Position numbers and translations under genes: made by a program
Notes under the pieces: model-generated
Database searches by the model: none
Told to the model about the DNA's origin: nothing
Seen by the model: the letters and a program-made list of their open reading frames with translations, nothing else
Shown here: one piece after another, positions 25,253 to 32,675 of the stretch
Position numbering within the stretch: position 1 is the stretch's first letter
How the letters are laid out: each line of letters starts with the position of its first letter
Assembly (NCBI GenBank): GCA_964507445.1
Contig: CAZDQF010000009.1
Coordinates: 1 to 64,000 of the forward strand
DNA from: GCA-2683135 sp964507445
GTDB lineage: Bacteria > Planctomycetota > GCA-002687715
DNA length: 64,000 nt
Direction: 5' to 3'

Positions 25253-26302
25253 CTACTTGACCCGCATCAACTTCATGACACGGCCGGCGACGTTCCAGTC
25301 CTGCACGTAGAGGTTGCCGTGGTGATCCCAGCAGCATCCGTGGGTGCCGCTGAAGACGCCTTCCACCCACTGGTCCTGAGGCACGCCGAAGTTGCCGCGC
25401 TTCTTCGGGTCTGCGTTGTAGCCGAGGATGGCGATGATGGTGTTGCCGGAGTCCAGGATGATCACCCTGCCCTGCAGGTCGGGGATCGCCACGTGTCCGT
25501 CACGGATGGACGCGGCGCAGGGCATGCCCAGCCCGGTGATCACCTCCGACATGAAGTTGCCGTCCAGGTCGTAGTGGAGGATGCGGCCCTTGGGTTTGTG
25601 GTTGCGGTCGCAGATGAGCAGCCGCGGCGGGTCGTAGCGGGTGTCCATGACCATGCCGTGGGCGGTGTTGAACTGCTTCATGCCGTTGCCGCGTCCGCCG
25701 AAGTGCCCGATGTACTTGCCGGTTTGGTCGAACTTGAAGATGTAGTTGCTGGCGTAGCCGTCCGACAGGAAGATGTCGCCGTTGGGTGCGACCGTGACGG
25801 CGGTCGGGTGGAAGCGCTTCAGATCGAGGCCTGACTCCTTGGGGAACGGCAGCCGCAGCGCCACCTTGCCGTTGTCCGCGCGGAACTTGATCCCCTCAGC
25901 GGCGTTGTTGCGAGCGCCATAGATGTACTCGACGCCGTCCTCCTCTCGCAGCTCCATGTCGTGGATGTGGGTGTGGTCGGGGCCGGTGTAGGACCGGATC
26001 AGCTTCCCTTCGGGGGAGAACACGAACACACCCTTGTACGCGCTGGCGAACACGTGCCCCGCCTTGTCGACCACCATGCCGCCGTGGGTCGACCCGACGA
26101 TGGACTTGCCCTCCGTGTCCAGCCCCCACCCGGGGACCGTATCGAAGGTCATGGCGCCGCTCCCCATGCGCACGGGCTTCGTGAGCACCTTCGGCGTGCC
26201 GTGGTGGTGGGTGTGACCGTCATGGGTGTGCCCGTTGTGGGTGTGCCCGGCCTGGGCGGCGGCGATCATGGTCAGGAGCAGCAGGATCAGGGTGGTGCGC
26301 AT
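25253..26302 (-). CDS. Secreted NHL-repeat beta-propeller protein with His-rich N-terminus
   Basis: About 349 residues from ATG 26302 (GAGAGAC upstream), with signal peptide RTTLILLLLTMIAAAQA. Directly after cleavage comes GHTHNGHTHDGHTHHHG, a likely metal-binding tract. The rest is a six-bladed NHL-type propeller: GGMVVDKAGHVFASAYKG, IHDMELREEDGVEYIYGA, HPTAVTVAPNGDIFLSDGYA, NTAHGMVMDTRYDPP, and GCCWDHHGNLYVQDW near the end. NHL propellers bind ligands or carry lyase-type activity (as in peptidylglycine lyases), and planctomycetes have many. The metal tract just before the propeller could load a catalytic metal. It is convergent with the EF-hand gene. Confidence 0.85.
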   Translation of the reverse strand: MRTTLILLLLTMIAAAQAGHTHNGHTHDGHTHHHGTPKVLTKPVRMGSGAMTFDTVPGWGLDTEGKSIVGSTHGGMVVDKAGHVFASAYKGVFVFSPEGKLIRSYTGPDHTHIHDMELREEDGVEYIYGARNNAAEGIKFRADNGKVALRLPFPKESGLDLKRFHPTAVTVAPNGDIFLSDGYASNYIFKFDQTGKYIGHFGGRGNGMKQFNTAHGMVMDTRYDPPRLLICDRNHKPKGRILHYDLDGNFMSEVITGLGMPCAASIRDGHVAIPDLQGRVIILDSGNTIIAILGYNADPKKRGNFGVPQDQWVEGVFSGTHGCCWDHHGNLYVQDWNVAGRVMKLMRVK

Positions 26303-26511
26303 CGTCTCTCTCGTTCGTCCCGTGTGTGGTGGGTCTCGGAATGGAGGCTGCCGCCAAGGCTCCGATGCACGGACAGGTCGCCGTGCCGTGGGGCGGCGGG
26401 GGAACCCTATGCGGCCTTGGATCGTGCGTCCAGCCGTCCCTGTCGGACGATCTCTGTATCCTGCTGTCCCGCCACAAGGCACCGGTTACCCGAGGCGGGA
26501 GAATCGCACCC

Positions 26512-27990
26512 ATGACCAGAGGCCTCTCCAAGTCCAGGTTGCTCGCCGGCCTGCAATGTCATCGACTCCTCTGGTGGAAGGTGCACGAACCGGGCGCCGA
26601 AGAGCTGGTCCCGGAGCCTGAGCAGCAGCGCATCTTCGACCGGGGTACGGAGGTGGGGGAGAGGGCTCGGGATTACGTGCCGGGGGGCGTCCTGATCGAG
26701 TCGGAGGGCGGCGATCTGGGAGCCATGGTCCGCGCCACGCAGGAGGCCATGGAGGCAGGGGCGCCGGTGATCTACGAGGCCGCGTTCTCCGTCGACGGGG
26801 TCTACGTGGCCGTGGACATCCTGCAGCGCGTGGACGACGGCTGGTGCATCATCGAGGTCAAGTCCGGCACCCGGGTCAAAGACGTCCACTTCCAGGACGT
26901 GGCGGTCCAGATCCACGTCCTGGAGCGCGCGGGGATGAGGATCTCCGGCGCGGAGGTGATGGTCCTGAACCGCGACTGTGCGGCGCCACGCCTGGAGGAC
27001 CTGTTCAGCCGGCATGACGTGATGCAGGAGGCCCGCCGCCACGTCCCATCCATGGCGATGTGGGCCAAGGAGCAGATCCGCATGCTGGGGGAATCGAACC
27101 CGACGGTGGAGACCGGGGGGCATTGCTCCAGCCCGTACAGGTGTCCGTTCTGGGATCGCTGCCACGAATCGCTCCCGGAGCACCATGTCTCCAGCCTCTA
27201 CGCTGCCCGAGACCGCGCTCCGCAATGGGAGCGCCAGGGTATCCGGCTCATCGAGGACATCCCCGATGATGTCTCCCTCAGCCCCGTGCAACGGCGTCAG
27301 GTCCGGGCGATCCGGGCTGGCCACATGGTGGTGGAGAAGGAGCCGTTGGCGCGGGAATTGGCGTCCCATCCCCGACCATGGGGCTACCTGGACTTCGAGA
27401 CCATCGGTCTCCCGATCCCGCGCTGGGACGGGTGTCATCCCTACGATCAGGTGCCGACCCAGTTCGTCTACTACGAGAGAGACGGACAAGCGGAGACCCA
27501 CTGTGATGAGTGGCTGGTGGCGGATGACCGGGACCCGCGTCCCGAGCTGGCCCGACACCTGGTGGAGGCGTGTCGCGGCGCCGCCGTGGTGTTCGCCTGG
27601 TACGCCGCCTTCGAGAAGCGGGTCATCTCGGCCCTGGCGCGGAACGTGCCGGAGCTATCTGCGGAACTTCTGGATCTCAACCGGCGCATCGTGGATCTCC
27701 TGCCCGTGGTCCGGAATCACGTGTACGACCCCGGCTTCGGCGGTAGCTTCAGTCTCAAGTACGTGCTCCCTACGCTTGTTCCCGAGCTCTCCTACAAAGG
27801 CCTCAAGATCACCAACGGCGTCGAGGCGAGCATGCTCCTGGAGGAGCTCATGTTCGCAGGCGGGGAGTGGACCGACGCGGAGCGTGCGGCCGAGCGCAAG
27901 GCGCTCGAGGACTACTGCCGATTGGACACGTTCGGCATGGTCGAGCTTCACGATCGGCTGCTGGAGCTCGCCTCCGAGCCCCGCGCCTGA
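26512..27990 (+). CDS. DUF2779 nuclease: Cas4-like PD-(D/E)XK domain fused to DnaQ-like exonuclease
   Basis: A 492-residue cytoplasmic protein starting at 26512. The N-terminal half has a PD-(D/E)XK core (D102, E115, K117 in the IIEVKSG motif) and four cysteines at C16, C205, C211 and C217 spaced as in Cas4/AddB-type Fe-S nucleases. The C-terminal half has an RNase H-like exonuclease pattern: YLDFETIGLPIP (D294, E296), a middle AWYAAFEKRVI and a final EDYCRLDT. This two-nuclease build defines DUF2779 proteins, whose cellular role is not established; DNA repair or mobile-element defence has been suggested. No CRISPR or partner gene is adjacent. Confidence 0.9.
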   Translation: MTRGLSKSRLLAGLQCHRLLWWKVHEPGAEELVPEPEQQRIFDRGTEVGERARDYVPGGVLIESEGGDLGAMVRATQEAMEAGAPVIYEAAFSVDGVYVAVDILQRVDDGWCIIEVKSGTRVKDVHFQDVAVQIHVLERAGMRISGAEVMVLNRDCAAPRLEDLFSRHDVMQEARRHVPSMAMWAKEQIRMLGESNPTVETGGHCSSPYRCPFWDRCHESLPEHHVSSLYAARDRAPQWERQGIRLIEDIPDDVSLSPVQRRQVRAIRAGHMVVEKEPLARELASHPRPWGYLDFETIGLPIPRWDGCHPYDQVPTQFVYYERDGQAETHCDEWLVADDRDPRPELARHLVEACRGAAVVFAWYAAFEKRVISALARNVPELSAELLDLNRRIVDLLPVVRNHVYDPGFGGSFSLKYVLPTLVPELSYKGLKITNGVEASMLLEELMFAGGEWTDAERAAERKALEDYCRLDTFGMVELHDRLLELASEPRA

Positions 27991-28170
27991 CGCTTCCTCG
28001 TCGCCGTCCCTGCGCAGGACTGTCCGTCTTCCTGCAACGCCCTGACACCGGCCAAGCTGACCCTCGGCAAGCAGGACATCGTGGACACCGCCGTGGCCGC
28101 CGGTTCCTTCAAGACCCTGCCCGCGGCGGCCGCCGCAGCGGCCGCGTTCGAAGCGGCCAGTAAGGGAGCG
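27991..28170 (+). pseudogene. Remnant of a secreted fasciclin (FAS1) domain gene
   Basis: In the frame starting right after the DUF2779 stop, the translation shows the end of a signal peptide (FLVAVPAQD), a linker with CPSSC, and DIVDTAVAAGSFKTL (28075-28119), the highly recognisable start of a FAS1 domain. It then decays into a poly-alanine run and unrelated sequence; no start codon or SD precedes it and the frame stops at 28240. A complete FAS1 domain is about 130 residues, so only the first fifth survives. I read it as a truncated gene. Confidence 0.5.
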
Positions 28171-28195
28171 AGGTCGGTGTCCCTCGGTGCGTGCG

Positions 28196-29194
28196 TCAGC
28201 CGCTGCTGGCTGCGGACGCGGCGGTGGTCGATGCGATGACCGCGGCCGCTTGCGCGTCCAGGATGCCCTGGAATTGAATCAACAACGCGGTGTCCGTCAC
28301 GTCCGTGCAGGCGGCGCGAGCGAGCTCCACGAAGCCGGTGCCACAGGCGAGGCTGAACGACATCTCCTTGCCTGGGCGCGGACGTAGTTCGGCGATCGAC
28401 TCTCGGTGTTGCAGGACCTTGTCCACCACCGTCACCGGCGCCGCGTCGACGAAGCTGAGGATGGCCATCTCGTCGTAGTCACCGCCGTGCATCCAGAGCC
28501 CCGACTCCTTGAATTGCCGGAACAGCCCGTCGAATCGGGCGAGGGCCACCTGATCTTCGACGGGGTTGAAATAGAGCAGATGCGAGGCCCTCTGCAGCTG
28601 ATCTCCACGACCGTATCCCAGCTCTCGCAGGCCGTCGTACGCCCCCTCGATGCGCCGCATCATCTGCTCGACGGTGCCGTCCGTGGTGGCCAGCAGGGCG
28701 CAGGGAGCGTAGTCGCCCTGGTTCGTGATCCAGGGGTGGTGCTCCTTCATGCCGCCGTAGATCTCGGCCATGCGGTCCAGGTGCGCGGGGTCGATCCCGG
28801 ATTCGCCGCTGGAGAGGAGCACCATGGTGGTGAGGACCGCGTGACACTTGCTGCGCCGTAGTTTCCGGTCCTTGATCCCGGCCTCCACTTCATCGCAAGC
28901 GGCGCTGAAGCGCGCCGGTTCCAGGTCGTTGCGGACGAGCATGGCGGCGATGAGGTAACGGATCGCGGATCGCATGGGGCTGGTCCAGCCCGCGTCGGAC
29001 TTCAGGCGTTCGGCGGTGGCGCGGACGGCGTGGCAGACCTCTTCGGGAGACCCTGGTGCCGTGACCAGGGTGGACGCGGCGAACCGAAAGGCCTGGGCTC
29101 CTTCCGTCCACGTGCGTTCCGTTTCGAAGGCGGCGCAGATCTGGAGGAAACGTTCCAGGGGGGCGTCAGGCAGCCGGGGGAGTGCGCGGGTCAT
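28196..29194 (-). CDS. DUF4003 family protein
   Basis: A 332-residue soluble, helical protein. The pattern (paired helices; EIYGGMKEHHPWITNQGDYAPCALLA near residue 150; VEQMMRRIEGAYDGLRELGYG; and FVDAAPVTVVDKVLQHRESI) corresponds to the DUF4003 family, known mainly from Firmicutes and scattered elsewhere and functionally uncharacterised. The C-terminal end is Ala/Thr/Ser-rich. It lies 48 bp downstream of the gene at 29243-29719 on the same strand, so the two may be co-transcribed. No catalytic motif is evident. Confidence 0.75.
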   Translation of the reverse strand: MTRALPRLPDAPLERFLQICAAFETERTWTEGAQAFRFAASTLVTAPGSPEEVCHAVRATAERLKSDAGWTSPMRSAIRYLIAAMLVRNDLEPARFSAACDEVEAGIKDRKLRRSKCHAVLTTMVLLSSGESGIDPAHLDRMAEIYGGMKEHHPWITNQGDYAPCALLATTDGTVEQMMRRIEGAYDGLRELGYGRGDQLQRASHLLYFNPVEDQVALARFDGLFRQFKESGLWMHGGDYDEMAILSFVDAAPVTVVDKVLQHRESIAELRPRPGKEMSFSLACGTGFVELARAACTDVTDTALLIQFQGILDAQAAAVIASTTAASAASSG

Positions 29195-29242
29195 GAGAGG
29201 ATTCTCCCGTACAGGGGACCGTCTGTCACGGGGTTGAGCGGA

Positions 29243-29719
29243 TCAGGCCTTGCCGAGGAGAGCGCGCCAGGCCCGCCCCATGGCCCTTCCGTCGCGGAGC
29301 TTGTCGGCGGCGTGTTTCAGGGCGGCGGGGCCTCCTCCGCCGGCCAAGCCGGACGTCACGAGGCGCGTGACCGCGTCGCTTCCGTCGTCAGGGCGAACGA
29401 AAGAGATGTGGTAGCGCCGGCGCCGCACCGTGAGCTTGACACCCCCGCCGAACCACCGCCACGGGTAACGCAGGTCACGAACCTGGTTCAGATCGACGTC
29501 GAAGAGCGGGCAGGAGTCCGTGGTCAGCATGATGCGGTCTCCCGCGACCTGGAGGGCGGCAGGCACCGAGCGAGTGAACCCCATGAGCAGCCACACCGGG
29601 GTGCGCAGCACCGGGGCCTGGGGCCCGGCGTCGCGCGCCTGCTGATCGAGCCATCCATCCAGTTCGAATGGCTGATCCAGATCGATGTACTCCACCTCGT
29701 CGACCGGCTCTTTGTTCAT
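29243..29719 (-). CDS. Conserved-looking protein of unknown function, PH/GRAM-like core
   Basis: About 158 residues from the ATG at 29719, with GGGAGAAG upstream. The middle (LQVAGDRIMLTTDSCPLFDVD, RDLRYPWRWFGGGVKLTV, RRRYHISFV) has the strand pattern of a small PH/GRAM-like barrel, and the end is a helix rich in Ala/Lys/Arg. I do not recognise a family. It precedes the DUF4003 gene on the minus strand and is divergent from the DUF1801 gene. Confidence 0.6.
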   Translation of the reverse strand: MNKEPVDEVEYIDLDQPFELDGWLDQQARDAGPQAPVLRTPVWLLMGFTRSVPAALQVAGDRIMLTTDSCPLFDVDLNQVRDLRYPWRWFGGGVKLTVRRRRYHISFVRPDDGSDAVTRLVTSGLAGGGGPAALKHAADKLRDGRAMGRAWRALLGKA

Positions 29720-29889
29720 AGGGCTCTTCTCCCGTGCTACTTGGGATCTCTTGGGGGCTCGTGCTCTCGGCGCCGACATCCATACGGAGAGGTCCTCGAT
29801 GATTCGGAGACATTTCGAATCACATCCCGGCTTCGTGCTGAAGCGCAGGCTTGCCACCGCTGCTTTCCTGGGCAGACTGGGCGGTCACC

Positions 29890-30522
29890 ATGAGCGAGAC
29901 CATCACCCTCACCGAGTACATGAAGGCCCTCCCCAAGGACCGCCGCGACGCCATCCGGGCGCTGCGCAAGGTCATCAAGGCCAACCTGGACAAGGGCTTC
30001 AAGGAAGGGATTCAGTACGGGGCTATCGGCTACTTCGTCCCTCACTCCATCTACCCCAACGGTTACCACTGCGATCCCAAGCAGCCTTTGCCCTTCGCCG
30101 GGATCGCGTCTCAGAAGAACCACATCGGCCTGTACCTCTTCTGCATCTACACGTCCGAGGGGGACAAGCAGCAGTTCATCGACGAGTGGAAGGCCACGGG
30201 GAATCGCCTCGACATGGGCGCGTCCTGCGTTCGCTTCAAGAAGATCGAGAACGTCCCGCTGGATGTGGTGGGTCGCACCATCAAGCGCATCACGGTGAAG
30301 AAGTTCATCGCCGCCTACGAATCGAGCTTCGGCCCCAAGGGACGTCCAGCGTCGAAGAAGAAGGCCACGAAGAAGAAGGCCACGAAGAAGAAGGCGGCCA
30401 AGAAGCCTGTCTCCAAGAAGGCCACGAAGAAGGTGACCAAGAAGCCCGTCTCCAAGAAGGCCACGCGGAAGAAGGTGGCAAGGAAGGGTGCTGCCAAGGT
30501 CGCTTCCCGGAAGCGCGGTTAG
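29890..30522 (+). CDS. DUF1801 domain protein with histone H1-like lysine-rich tail
   Basis: The start at 29890 yields about 210 residues. Residues 1-145 form a DUF1801 (YdhG-like) domain: ALPKDRRDAIRALRKVIKAN, GIQYGAIGYFVPHSIYPNGY, QKNHIGLYLFCIYT. From about residue 150 the protein becomes almost only Lys, Ala, Thr, Pro and Val in repeats of the type KKATKKKA and KKPVSKKA, as in bacterial histone H1-like or AlgP-like tails. The domain is a small cytoplasmic fold of uncertain function; the tail suggests nucleic-acid binding. The tail may be an accretion acquired by repeat expansion. The fusion is unusual in my experience. Confidence 0.85.
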   Translation: MSETITLTEYMKALPKDRRDAIRALRKVIKANLDKGFKEGIQYGAIGYFVPHSIYPNGYHCDPKQPLPFAGIASQKNHIGLYLFCIYTSEGDKQQFIDEWKATGNRLDMGASCVRFKKIENVPLDVVGRTIKRITVKKFIAAYESSFGPKGRPASKKKATKKKATKKKAAKKPVSKKATKKVTKKPVSKKATRKKVARKGAAKVASRKRG

Positions 30523-30702
30523 TCCGGATCCTCAACAGCCATCGCGTGTTGCGCCTTGTGTGTGTCGCGTGACCTTCACTCATCCTGAGCGCGCCCATGG
30601 ACCAGGCCGCGTCCTGGGGCTACTCTCGTCGGTGGATCGCTTCGTGGGGCCGCGGACCGAGAGAGCCGCGGACGACGCGCGTGTCTTGTTCGGGAGCATT
30701 CC

Positions 30703-31803
30703 ATGAGTGGAGTGGACTCGGGTCGAGAATTCGCGGCCGGCTGGATCGACGGGAGTCGTGCGGCTGGCGTGGAGGTCCGTAATCGCGTGCGGCGCGAGCT
30801 GCTGCGCTACGGCCACGAGTTGGCGCCCGACGATACCGCCCGGCCGTCATCGCACCCGGACGCCGCGCCGCGGGCGGTACCGTCTCCGGACAACCCCCTC
30901 GATGATGCGTCCTACCTCGAGGGCTGGGATGCCGGTCGCAGCGCCGGGTGCGAATCCATCGCCAGGCGTTTGCGGGCGGCCCTCGCTGAGCACGACCTCT
31001 ACGTGAGCGACGCCGGAGCGGTGATCCGGACAGCCCTGGTGGACGACCTGGTGCGCTGGTACCGCGCTCGCGTCGAGACAGACCAAACGGTCACCGACGC
31101 GTCCCTGCACGCATTCATTGACGGCGCCGAGGCCACGGCGCCGGGCACGCCACGACCCTCGCGGCGTCACCCCGCGGCAACGAACGCCGCGGATACCACC
31201 CTGAAACCCAGCAATGCCATCAAAGGAGCCTGCAAGATGATCAGAAACGCCATCGACCGTCGAACCATCATTGCCACCCTCGCCGGCGTCGTGGCTGGAG
31301 TTGGAGGCTACAGCCTCCTCACCTCCGAAACCCCGACCAACCTCAACTCTGGCACCGTGACCCTGGCCCAGGACGGGGACGTGACGACGCCCGCGTACTG
31401 GAAGCAACTGGACCCGATGACCCAGGCCCAGCTCACCGGACTCCACGCCGCCGTCGAGTCCCTCGAGGAACAGGGGCAGCAGGCCGTGGTCCACCAGTAC
31501 CTCCAGTCGGGCATGGCCATGCCCCAGGCCGCGGACCACTGGAAGCACGTCATCTGCGCCTACGTCGGCGACCTGCGACGCGCGGATCTGCTGCCCGACC
31601 TGCTGCCCGGCCTCTCGCCCGCCATCACCTCGGCGGAGAAGCGCATCAAGATCGTCTCCACCGTACGTCAGCTCTGCGGCGAGCCCGGCGCGCTCTCCGT
31701 GGCGCCTCAACTGCGCGGTCAGCTGAAGGCGTACCTGGCGAGCAACGTGGAGACCGACGGCACGGTGGTGACCTTCATCAATCGCATCCTCGAGGAGCTG
31801 TAG
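30703..31803 (+). CDS. Two-part protein of unknown function with an internal start
   Basis: The full frame is 366 residues from ATG 30703 (GGGAG upstream). The N-terminal part has two similar motifs, FAAGWIDGSRAAGVEV and YLEGWDAGRSAGCESI, each followed by an arginine-rich helix, and then a proline-rich linker. At residue 179 (ATG 31237) a second, in-frame start is preceded by AAAGGAGCC at ideal distance; it begins RNAIDRRTIIATLAGVVAGV, a Tat-like or membrane anchor, and a helical domain follows (QLDPMTQAQLTGLHAAVESL). Thus two products, or two fused genes, may be made. The stop is three bases from the next ATG, so the downstream small gene is coupled. No family recognised. Confidence 0.6.
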   Translation: MSGVDSGREFAAGWIDGSRAAGVEVRNRVRRELLRYGHELAPDDTARPSSHPDAAPRAVPSPDNPLDDASYLEGWDAGRSAGCESIARRLRAALAEHDLYVSDAGAVIRTALVDDLVRWYRARVETDQTVTDASLHAFIDGAEATAPGTPRPSRRHPAATNAADTTLKPSNAIKGACKMIRNAIDRRTIIATLAGVVAGVGGYSLLTSETPTNLNSGTVTLAQDGDVTTPAYWKQLDPMTQAQLTGLHAAVESLEEQGQQAVVHQYLQSGMAMPQAADHWKHVICAYVGDLRRADLLPDLLPGLSPAITSAEKRIKIVSTVRQLCGEPGALSVAPQLRGQLKAYLASNVETDGTVVTFINRILEEL

Positions 31804-31806
31804 GTC

Positions 31807-32082
31807 ATGCCCATCCAGATCACGGTGCAGCCCGAGCCGCCGTCGCGGGGAGACCTGTTCTGCGTGACCGTGTCCGGCCCCGGACCCGGTGCTCCCACCG
31901 CTACGGTGAGGGTGGACACCGCGAGCGGCGGGGCCGGCAGCACGGTGGTCATCGGCCCGGACGCCGACACCCAGGGCACCTCCTACACCTGGTGCGGGAC
32001 CCTGCCGACGGACGCCATCACCCTCGACATCAGCGCCTACTCCGGAGGCTGTCCGGCGGCGAGCCTGGTGTTCCCTTACTGA
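31807..32082 (+). CDS. Small beta-rich protein of unknown function
   Basis: A 91-residue protein starting four bases after the preceding stop, so translated with it. The sequence is short beta strands separated by Gly/Pro/Ser (PPSRGDLFCVTVSGPGPG, TATVRVDTASGGAGSTVV) with three cysteines and no signal peptide. Resemblance to a small Ig-like module is weak. Probably works with its upstream partner. A strong bidirectional hairpin follows. Confidence 0.6.
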   Translation: MPIQITVQPEPPSRGDLFCVTVSGPGPGAPTATVRVDTASGGAGSTVVIGPDADTQGTSYTWCGTLPTDAITLDISAYSGGCPAASLVFPY

Positions 32083-32105
32083 GGTCGGAGTGTGGTCTGC
32101 GGAGG

Positions 32106-32142
32106 GCGCCCCCGTGTCGCGAATGACGTGACACGGGGGCGC
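32106..32142. terminator. Perfect 13-bp inverted repeat between convergent genes
   Basis: GCGCCCCCGTGTC and GACACGGGGGCGC pair exactly around an 11-base loop, 23 bp after one stop codon and 26 bp before the stop of the convergent gene. It lacks a T-run on either side but its position and stability suit a bidirectional terminator. Confidence 0.65.
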
Positions 32143-32168
32143 TCGCTCGTGTGGATACAATTCGACGG

Positions 32169-32501
32169 TCAGCGCAAGAGCACCGTGCCGCCTGCGATGG
32201 AGACGTTGTGGCGCCTCAGATATCGCGTGTACTGGAGGAGCCGGCCGTCGGACAACTTGGTGACCGTGATCTTGGTCACGTAGTCCGGGATCGCGAACTC
32301 CACCTCCCCGTTCTGGTTGGTGTCGAAGGCCGTGTCGCTGGCGGGGTTCTGGTTCTCGTCCGTCCAACCGATGGTGACGCTGCTGCCACTGTCGCAGCTG
32401 ATGGTCACGAGTTGGTTGTCGAACGGCGGCTCGCCCGGCTGGGCCACGGCGAAAGAACTGGTCAAGAGCATGACGGCGACGATGGTGTGAATGCGGAACA
32501 T
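32169..32501 (-). CDS. Small secreted protein of unknown function
   Basis: A 110-residue protein with a signal peptide (RIHTIVAVMLLTSSFAVAQ). The mature chain is beta-rich (LVTISCDSGSSVTIGW, VEFAIPDYVTKITVTKLSDG) with an acidic DENQNPASDTAFDTNQNGE stretch that resembles a calcium-binding loop but lacks canonical spacing. No family is recognised. Divergent from the sulfatase gene. Confidence 0.65.
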   Translation of the reverse strand: MFRIHTIVAVMLLTSSFAVAQPGEPPFDNQLVTISCDSGSSVTIGWTDENQNPASDTAFDTNQNGEVEFAIPDYVTKITVTKLSDGRLLQYTRYLRRHNVSIAGGTVLLR

Positions 32502-32675
32502 AGTCTGAAGTCCTGTTGCTGATAGTGAGGGTGCTTCGACGCACCTTTCGGGATGGAGAAGTCGACGCTTCGCTCCTCTGCACTCTGAAGCGGCGGAACG
32601 AGCGGGACGTCACGCAGGATCACGCCGAAAATGACACGCCCTGCTCGGGCTTCTCGTGCGAGGGAGGGACTTGCG

